Source: Candidatus Odinarchaeota archaeon (lineage in GTDB: Archaea > Asgardarchaeota > JAGGXT01). From it: a stretch of 13,768 nucleotides of DNA. The stretch's first letter is position 1. Each line of letters begins with the position of its first letter. This document shows, piece by piece, positions 5,529 to 11,235 of this stretch. The position numbers and the translations under genes are program-made. Location: the NCBI GenBank assembly GCA_021162905.1, contig JAGGXT010000356.1, positions 1-13,768 of the forward strand, in the 5' to 3' direction. Under the pieces are notes generated by a model. The model saw nothing but the letters and a program-made list of their open reading frames with translations, had not been told where the DNA came from and did no database searches.

Positions 5529-8262
5529 GCTGAAGATTTGTCTGTTCTCAATCCTAATTTTGCTATTACTTCTGCCGATTAATCCTTTGCCTAAAACATC
5601 CGCTATTACTAAAAGTGATTTACAAGTTGAATTAATTTCAGTGGACTCCATTGTTGTTGCCAAGGAGGACGGATACGCAGCAGTTTTCTATTACATAAAC
5701 CTTGAAGTTGTTTCAGGAACACTACATTATATAAGCATGGAAGCAGCAGAAGGCATTAAAAACTGTTATGCAAATGCAACAGTCGATAGTGCAAACTATA
5801 CAGACTACATAAGCCTTGAGCTAGAGGATGAAACGCTACGCATAAATTTTGATGTTTCTATTGATGCTCCTGCAGAAGTAAAATTATTTGTAAGATACGA
5901 CTCTACAAAGAGGGTTGTTGGAGTAACTGATGATGGAGAAACCGCATATCTATTCTGGTATCCCGTTACTTTTCCAGATAGCGGTGCAAATTACACGGCT
6001 CAGATAGTCTTCTACAGTGTGCCACTAAATGATAATGATTTCAATCATACAACCCTTGGTGTCTATCAAAACGCTACCGACAGAATAGGATTTCAAGTTG
6101 GCCAAGCAACTCTCGATAATTGGGACAAATACATCCCAATGGCATATTATTTGGGAGAAACACCATATTTCAGCGTCCGAGTCTTTAAAGTAAATGTACC
6201 TGCAGATGCCGAGATACCTGTCGAGTTTGCACTCAAGAGTGAGTATTTTGATATACCTGCTGGGACAAAACCTCTCGAGGAAAAAACATTCTTTGACAGA
6301 TATGGTATACTGATCTTTAGCTTTGGATCTTTAATATTTGTGGCAATGGTAGCATATGCATTATCATTTTCTATGAAAACATGGTTTCATAGACGAAAGC
6401 TAAGAAAGGAATTAGAACAGAAAGGAATTAGAACAGCAGGAACAGATTCCATTGAATTTCTTGAGGCTTTACATAATGTGGTAAACTCAGAAGAATATAA
6501 AATGCTTTTAGCAGAAGGCGAGATAAGGCCTGAAGAGCTAAGAATAGATTACGACAGAGATAGTGTTTTAGAACTGGAAGATGTAATTATGTTCATTAAT
6601 GATAAGCTACGAGAGCACTATATTAATAAACTTGTTCCAGAGTTCGTTAAGATTTCTGCGATAAATCCATTGGAAGCTAGAGAAATGCTTAAGTACGCGA
6701 ATCCATACTCCCTTGAATATCTATACAGAAACCTTGAAAGAGCAAGAACTATGCTTAAAGCTGGATTCATAAAAGTTGAGGAAATTTTACAGCATCCATC
6801 TCAGTTAGATAGATTTTGGAATGAATATTTGAGTACGCTGAGATTCATTGATACAACACTTCCAGCAGAATACAGAAATCTAGATTTGTATACAATTAGA
6901 ATGATGAAAGAGGCATACGAAAATGAAAATGTTCAGGAAATGATGAGAGCTGGACTGGTCTCTTGGGAAGATTTAAGGAAATATACATTGCCTCAGCTGC
7001 TGGAAAAATGGAGAACTTGGAAGAAGGAGATTCTTTCTGAGGAACTGAGAAAACATGGTATCAAGAATATTCCAAAAACTGCGAGTGTAAAGGACTTACA
7101 GCAAGCTCTAGAAAAAATAAAGATGCCAGAATATCAGTTTCTACTAGCTAATGGTACTCTACACCCAGACCATGTCTTCTATTATACTCCTGAAGAAATT
7201 GTATACATGTCTGGCTATGCTAAGCGAACTGGTGTGCGAGATGCACCTACGATAATCTTTGAGAGGGCAGTGCATGAAGAGGAGGTCCCTCAGCTAGATC
7301 CAGTAGAGTATGCTATCTTCATTCAAGAAAAAGCATCAAAAATAGTTACTATGTTAGTTACCTCAGCAGTTAGAAAGAAGTACATAGAGATTTTAGATTC
7401 AAGCGAGAAAGGGTTCACAGTAAGGGTTCTCAGAAATAGGTGTGCTATCTGCAATAAGCCATTGCCTAAATTTAATTTCTACATGTGCCTTACATGCGAA
7501 TCCACGGGCCATCTTCAACATCTAGTTGATGAAAATGGCTTCTGTAGAATATGTGGTGATAAAGCAAAAGTTATCGAAATCAAGCCAAAATATTATGAGA
7601 AACTATTAGTTGAATTGGCCGAGGACGGTTTCCTTTCGGTTGAAGATTTACAACAAGTCCTAGATGTGATAGCAAAGCGAGTACAAAACATGGTTTGGAG
7701 AGCTGATTGGAATAAAATTAGGAAAAAACATGAGCGGTATATACGAAGACAGTGGTATCGTGTGTATCATAGTCCGTATCCATACTACTACTATTATCGT
7801 GGCTACTACTATAGAAATGGCGATATGGACTGGTTATGGATGTGGCTTTGGTTAGATAAAGAATACCAGAAATTGTTTGATGGAATTAGGAATTTAATTC
7901 CTCAGCCAGGTAACTTTAAGCTTCCTGAACCGCCTAGCTGGCTGCCAGATGAGTTTAAGAAACTACCTGAATTTGCTCATCACCAGATAACTGAAGCAAT
8001 GGAGAAGTTCGTTATACCTAAATCAATAGAAGAATTAGCAAAGTCTCTGAAATTAAATGTTGAAGAAATGGTCTCACAGCTTGAAAATGCTACAGATCTC
8101 ATCTCAAAACAGCTAACTAATAATTTCGAAAGCTTTTCAAAGAAAATTACTGAGCTTATAAGTAGTTGCGTTACGCATGATGATTGCCACAGTGCGTGTC
8201 ACTCAGCATGCGTATGGTCTGCATGTCATAGTGCGTGTCATAGTGCTGGTGGATGGGGCTAA
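5512..8262 (+). CDS. Membrane-anchored DUF2207-like protein with zinc-binding domain and Cys-His-Ser-Ala repeat tail; presumed maturase substrate
   Basis: 916 residues from ATG 5512; an in-frame ATG at 5491 lacks an RBS, while GGAGGG at 5495-5500 lies upstream of 5512. A signal peptide (about 1-31) precedes a beta-rich external domain with several N-glycosylation-like sites (about 35-250), then one membrane helix (about 264-289) followed by basic residues. That puts the remaining ~625 residues in the cytoplasm. These are helical, with five degenerate copies of a MLxxGxIxxEEL-like motif (near 328, 411, 473, 540, 698), a six-Cys zinc-binding region (C644/647, C659/662, C678/681), a Tyr-rich stretch (about 751-768) and a Trp-rich one (774-780). 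The tail has C886, C892, C896, C900, C905 and C909 in CHSA units and ends GGWG. The general order (signal, ectodomain, membrane helix, low-complexity end) resembles DUF2207 proteins; that link is from memory. It is co-translated with the SPASM enzyme, and the tail lies on the same side of the membrane as that enzyme. Confidence 0.88.
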   Translation: MRKSLKLKICLFSILILLLLLPINPLPKTSAITKSDLQVELISVDSIVVAKEDGYAAVFYYINLEVVSGTLHYISMEAAEGIKNCYANATVDSANYTDYISLELEDETLRINFDVSIDAPAEVKLFVRYDSTKRVVGVTDDGETAYLFWYPVTFPDSGANYTAQIVFYSVPLNDNDFNHTTLGVYQNATDRIGFQVGQATLDNWDKYIPMAYYLGETPYFSVRVFKVNVPADAEIPVEFALKSEYFDIPAGTKPLEEKTFFDRYGILIFSFGSLIFVAMVAYALSFSMKTWFHRRKLRKELEQKGIRTAGTDSIEFLEALHNVVNSEEYKMLLAEGEIRPEELRIDYDRDSVLELEDVIMFINDKLREHYINKLVPEFVKISAINPLEAREMLKYANPYSLEYLYRNLERARTMLKAGFIKVEEILQHPSQLDRFWNEYLSTLRFIDTTLPAEYRNLDLYTIRMMKEAYENENVQEMMRAGLVSWEDLRKYTLPQLLEKWRTWKKEILSEELRKHGIKNIPKTASVKDLQQALEKIKMPEYQFLLANGTLHPDHVFYYTPEEIVYMSGYAKRTGVRDAPTIIFERAVHEEEVPQLDPVEYAIFIQEKASKIVTMLVTSAVRKKYIEILDSSEKGFTVRVLRNRCAICNKPLPKFNFYMCLTCESTGHLQHLVDENGFCRICGDKAKVIEIKPKYYEKLLVELAEDGFLSVEDLQQVLDVIAKRVQNMVWRADWNKIRKKHERYIRRQWYRVYHSPYPYYYYYRGYYYRNGDMDWLWMWLWLDKEYQKLFDGIRNLIPQPGNFKLPEPPSWLPDEFKKLPEFAHHQITEAMEKFVIPKSIEELAKSLKLNVEEMVSQLENATDLISKQLTNNFESFSKKITELISSCVTHDDCHSACHSACVWSACHSACHSAGGWG
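8185..8247 (+). repeat. Cys-His-Ser-Ala coding repeat at the C-terminus
   Basis: The last residues read CHSA-CHSA-CVWSA-CHSA-CHSA-GGWG: four exact CHSA units and one variant (CVWSA) in the middle, giving two symmetric halves. Two further Cys (codons at 8167 and 8185, the latter opening the first unit) precede or start the block after SSC-VTHDD. Codons differ between units (TGC/TGT, CAC/CAT, AGT/TCA, GCG/GCA/GCT), so the protein pattern appears kept by selection and is not a recent DNA duplication. Confidence 0.85.
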
Positions 8263-8263
8263 A

Positions 8264-8284
8264 TGTTTTTCTCTTTTCTTCTTT
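8264..8284 (+). terminator. T-tract terminator of the maturase operon
   Basis: A TGTTTTTCTCTTTTCTTCTT tract begins two bases after the stop of the tail-bearing membrane protein. It ends the two-gene operon and separates it from the ATPase gene. Confidence 0.6.
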
Positions 8285-8348
8285 AGCAGCTTCGATAAAT
8301 GTGTGTTGCCTATTTACCATCATTATATAGCAAATTTTAGCTGAAAAC

Positions 8349-8363
8349 AAAATATTAATATTT
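8349..8363 (+). promoter_or_regulatory. Probable TATA element of the ATPase gene
   Basis: AAAATATTAATATTT would place transcription start near 8380, inside the palindromic repeat array that follows. A protein bound to the array would then cover the start of transcription. Assigned by eye. Confidence 0.35.
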
Positions 8364-8410
8364 GAGTAATTCAAATATTCGAATGACTCAAATATTTGAG
8401 TGACTCAAAT
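8360..8410 (+). repeat. Three contiguous 17-bp palindromic repeats; probable operator
   Basis: Units at 8360-8376, 8377-8393 and 8394-8410 abut without a gap. The third, ATTTGAGTGACTCAAAT, is a perfect palindrome around a central G. The first (ATTTGAGTAATTCAAAT) has one mismatched pair and the second (ATTCGAATGACTCAAAT) has two. The array ends one base before the ATG of the ATPase gene. Its place between TATA and start codon is that of a repressor-binding site; the regulator is unknown and could be the ATPase itself through its winged helix. Confidence 0.8.
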
Positions 8411-8411
8411 T

Positions 8412-9539
8412 ATGACTTATGAAATTGATTGCTTAAAAGATGGAATTTTTTCAAAAAGCACACTCAAGCCCCTTAGATCAGTATTCAATTATGATCAAGA
8501 AAAGAAGAAGATACAACTGCTGGTTTCTGCTGGGGAGTGGTTTACAGTAAGTGGACTAAGAAGAACTGGAAAAACGACACTAGTAAGGTCAACAGTAGCG
8601 ACTATAAATGATATTCAAACAATTTATGTTGACATGTGGGGTGCTGAGGAGCATCGTGAAATCGATATATTTCTTGAAAGATTAAGGTTAGGAATAAAAC
8701 AACTAGCTGTTGCAAGCAAAATCAAAAACATTTTGAGAAAAGTAGAAGGTATTACGTTTTTAGGCATTGTTAAGGTAGAGCTAAAATTAAAGGGTGAACT
8801 TACCATTACTGAAGCATTAGAATCCCTTGCAAAAAAGAAGAAAGTAGTGTTAATAATTGATGAGGCCCAAATCGCGTTAAGATCAAGGAGAGTGGCTGAA
8901 TTTTTGGCATCTCTTCACGACAAATTGTCACCTAATCTTTCTGTAATAATGGCTGGTTCATTGATTTCGATGAAAAAGATAATATCTACAAACAAAGCAA
9001 TGCCACTATATGGAAGAATAGGGGATGAGCTTATTTTAAATCCTCTAAATGTGGATTCAGCGAGAGAGTTTTTATTGAAGGGTTTTGAGGAATGTAATAT
9101 ATCCGTTACAGACGATATTATCGATGTAGGAGTAAGTGTATTTGGCGGATTTGCTGGATGGCTGAATTGGTATGGCCGTCGTGTGGTATTAGAACTCTTA
9201 CAAAATAGAAAAATCATACCATTTAAAATTGTTGAACTTGTTGAAAGTGAAGCTAGAGGGCAAATATACGATGAAATAGCTAGAACACTGAGAGATAGGA
9301 AAAATATTAGATTGTACCTTAAAATATTAAATAGAATCGCAAATAGTGAATTTATAACGGTATCTGAGGCAGCAAAACTTATAAACAGAGACGAATCAAC
9401 AGCTGTTTTCTATCTCTCACAATTATCGGAAATAGGGCTAATAAAAAAAGAGGAGCGATACTACACAATCGCAGACCCCATGATTAAGAGAATTGCTCGA
9501 AACCCTGACTTTGAAAAAGAAGTGAAAATAAGGATATAA
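8412..9539 (+). CDS. Archaeal-type AAA+ P-loop ATPase with C-terminal winged helix
   Basis: 375 residues from ATG 8412. A GTG at 8400, inside the palindromic array, would add four residues; I prefer the ATG because it leaves the array non-coding, but this is open. Walker A is GLRRTGKTT (48-56), Walker B VVLIIDEAQ (145-153), and the AGS in VIMAGSLIS sits where a sensor residue is expected. PLYGRIGDE carries the Arg common in this family. The C-terminal ~65 residues form a winged helix (about 314-355: FITVSEAAKLINR...STAVFYLSQLSEIGLIKK). This is the archaeal ATPase family (PF01637-like), whose cellular role is mostly unknown; ATP-dependent DNA or partner remodelling is a guess. No DUF234-type nuclease domain is seen. 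A GTGA at 8400-8403 in the array could serve as a weak RBS. Confidence 0.88.
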   Translation: MTYEIDCLKDGIFSKSTLKPLRSVFNYDQEKKKIQLLVSAGEWFTVSGLRRTGKTTLVRSTVATINDIQTIYVDMWGAEEHREIDIFLERLRLGIKQLAVASKIKNILRKVEGITFLGIVKVELKLKGELTITEALESLAKKKKVVLIIDEAQIALRSRRVAEFLASLHDKLSPNLSVIMAGSLISMKKIISTNKAMPLYGRIGDELILNPLNVDSAREFLLKGFEECNISVTDDIIDVGVSVFGGFAGWLNWYGRRVVLELLQNRKIIPFKIVELVESEARGQIYDEIARTLRDRKNIRLYLKILNRIANSEFITVSEAAKLINRDESTAVFYLSQLSEIGLIKKEERYYTIADPMIKRIARNPDFEKEVKIRI

Positions 9540-9578
9540 TGCCACATATGCTTATTACAAATATACTACGTGATATAA

Positions 9579-10454
9579 ATGGTAAACGAGATAAAAGTTA
9601 AATCAATTTTGAATAAGCACAAAAAGAGAGATGAATGGTTTCTGGACGATTATTCCCTAAATCCGTACCAGTTGTGCGCTTTTAACTGCATTTACTGTTA
9701 TATTAGAGGAAGTAAATACGGGGAAAATATGGCTGAAACTCTATCTGTAAAAATAAATGCACCCGCATTACTTGAGAGACAATTACGTGCAAGGATGCGA
9801 AAGAAAGAATATGGATTTATAGCACTATCATCATCAACAGAAGCTTGGCAACAAATAGAGGAAAAGTATCAAGTAACAAGAAAATGCTTAGAGATTATCT
9901 TAAGGTTTAAGTTCCCAGTTCATTGCTTAACAAAATCACTTCTTATTCTAAGAGATTTAGATCTGCTAAGAGAAATAGATAAAGAGGCTATTCTGCCACA
10001 AGATTTGAAAGATAAGCTGAATCATGGGGCACTCATAACATTCTCGTTTTCAACTTTAGACGAGGAAATAGCAAAAATATTTGAGCCTGGAGCTCCTACT
10101 CCTAGTAAGAGGTTAGAAACCCTAAAGAAGGTTAAAGATGAAGGATTTTATGCTGGAATAGCTTTTATCCCAGTTCTACCTTTTATCTCAGACTCCTATG
10201 AACAACTTGATGAAATGATAAAAACAGCTAAGGATGTTAATGCTGATTATGTGTTTGTTGGGGCTCTTACCCTCTTCGGTATTGGCAAAAAGCTTTACTA
10301 TAAGGTTATAGAGAAAAAATTTCCTGACCTGATCACCAAATATAGAAAGTTGTTTAGAGTTTTCAGTTATCCTAGTAAAGAATACCAAGCAAGGCTTGAG
10401 TCAATCGCTAAGAAACTATGCGAAAAATACAATGTTAAATATCAGATTTTATGA
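9579..10454 (+). CDS. SplB-like radical SAM protein (COG1533 type)
   Basis: 291 residues. The start of the domain, WFLDDYSLNPYQLCAFNCIYCY, matches the SplB-like family pattern NPYxxCxxxCxYCY, with cluster ligands C33, C37 and C40. The family's SSSTEAWQQIEEKYQVTR and LTKSLLILRDLDLL stretches follow. No SPASM cysteines are present. The family is named after spore photoproduct lyase, but archaeal members of this short type have no settled function and I do not infer DNA repair. ATG 9579 has GTGAT at 9570-9574 as RBS. It starts 39 bases after the ATPase stop on the same strand, so co-transcription is likely. Relation to the SPASM/CHSA operon upstream is unknown. Confidence 0.88.
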   Translation: MVNEIKVKSILNKHKKRDEWFLDDYSLNPYQLCAFNCIYCYIRGSKYGENMAETLSVKINAPALLERQLRARMRKKEYGFIALSSSTEAWQQIEEKYQVTRKCLEIILRFKFPVHCLTKSLLILRDLDLLREIDKEAILPQDLKDKLNHGALITFSFSTLDEEIAKIFEPGAPTPSKRLETLKKVKDEGFYAGIAFIPVLPFISDSYEQLDEMIKTAKDVNADYVFVGALTLFGIGKKLYYKVIEKKFPDLITKYRKLFRVFSYPSKEYQARLESIAKKLCEKYNVKYQIL

Positions 10455-10520
10455 TATTTTCACCACTCATCTAATTATTATCCTGCAATATTTTTAGCTA
10501 CTATATAATCCGCCAGCGAG

Positions 10521-10533
10521 TATTTATATAAAA
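10521..10533 (+). promoter_or_regulatory. Strong TATA box of the 20-codon gene
   Basis: GCGAG followed by TATTTATATAAAA is the best BRE/TATA match in the window. Transcription would start about 25 bases downstream (near 10550-10558), leaving a leader of roughly 35-40 bases before the small ORF. Confidence 0.55.
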
Positions 10534-10591
10534 AGTACTACATTATCGTCCTTTTTATTCGTGCTCTTCTTCTATTTTCGGTGATTAGATA

Positions 10592-10654
10592 ATGTTCGAT
10601 GATGACGACTTCCCATGCGATGGTATACCAAAACCAGTTCCAACTCCTTGGTAA
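10592..10654 (+). CDS. Candidate 20-residue acidic/Pro-rich peptide gene
   Basis: The frame encodes MFDDDDFPCDGIPKPVPTPW. It is too short to be found by length, but everything around it looks like a gene: a strong TATA box at 10521-10533, an exact GGTGAT ribosome-binding site at 10580-10585 six bases before the ATG, and a pyrimidine-rich T-tract right after the TAA. The first half is acidic with a single Cys; the second half is Pro-rich and ends in Trp. It lies 137 bases after an SplB-like radical SAM gene, which makes a peptide substrate or regulator conceivable, but nothing shows this directly. Alternatively the transcript is a small RNA and the ORF is incidental. A longer minus-strand frame over the same bases has no such signals. 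Confidence 0.55.
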   Translation: MFDDDDFPCDGIPKPVPTPW

Positions 10655-10680
10655 ATATTTTTCTCTCTTTTTATTTTCTC
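10655..10680 (+). terminator. T-tract terminator of the 20-codon gene
   Basis: ATATTTTTCTCTCTTTTTATTTTCTC begins directly after the TAA. It is the same C/T-rich form seen after the larger genes in this window. Confidence 0.6.
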
Positions 10681-11235
10681 TAGTCACAAATTCTACATTT
10701 TTAAGAAAAATATTAACTATTGGCAAGAATGGATTTAGTGGAATCAATGATGTCAATTAAAAATTATATTAGTATCAAGAAAGGTAGAGAGATGATTTTA
10801 AGAACCAAAAAACAATTCTTTACTTCAAATTTTGCTGGTTATTATTTCTTCTGAGCTCCATCCGATTTTCAGATATTTCGGGATATTTATCCTTTTGACT
10901 TGACAGATGATAATAAGAGCGAATAGAGTCTTTCCTAATGTTAAAAGATCACATTAATCACATAATAAGTAAGAAGTTAGGTGTCATTAAAAAGCCGAAT
11001 ATGAAGGATGGTCTTATATTTATCAAGACAGATAGCTCAACAGCAGCTACCATTCCAGTTATGCTTCCTATGATAATTCCAAAAATGAAGATTGTCAGCA
11101 GTTGTAAATACAATTCCTGATATTAAAATTTCAATGTTTTGAGCGTTTTTCATTCTTTAGTACACTGCGTTCGATAGAATAGAATAATTTAGGTGATATG
11201 GCAAATGTGTAATAAAAGCATAAAGGGGGATTCAT
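10681..11235. other. Gene-poor spacer before the DUF3160 gene (555 bp)
   Basis: Apart from the possible minus-strand pseudogene, I see no clear plus-strand gene. A 60-codon plus-strand frame at 10938-11120 lies opposite the hydrophobic minus-strand frames and has no ribosome-binding site. Near the right end, GGTGAT at 11192-11197 precedes a 36-codon frame at 11205 that overlaps the start of the DUF3160 gene in another frame. Confidence 0.5.
10825..11153 (-). pseudogene. Possible broken small membrane protein gene
   Basis: Three minus-strand frames join into one plausible hydrophobic protein. An ATG at 11153 gives MKNAQNIEILISGIVFTT; a second frame (11113-10958, 51 codons from a TTG) continues LLTIFIFGIIIGSITGMVAA and later FIFGFLMTPNFLLIM before a stop; a third (open 10953-10825) reads TLGKTLFALIIICQVKRINI and ends at TGA. 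Two frame changes would be needed to restore one reading frame. No ribosome-binding site precedes the ATG. Either a decayed gene or chance hydrophobic frames in AT-rich DNA. Confidence 0.3.

Noticed and set aside
8167..8259. CHSA tail as a c-type haem attachment repeat.
   Set aside because: Haem attachment needs CxxCH; the tail has C-x3-C spacing with His directly after Cys and no CxxCH motif.
10538..10756. 72-codon minus-strand frame overlapping the 20-codon gene.
   Set aside because: No RBS or promoter in that direction, and it runs through the T-tract terminator of the plus-strand unit.
10938..11120. 60-codon plus-strand frame.
   Set aside because: No RBS; the opposite strand carries more protein-like hydrophobic sequence over the same bases.
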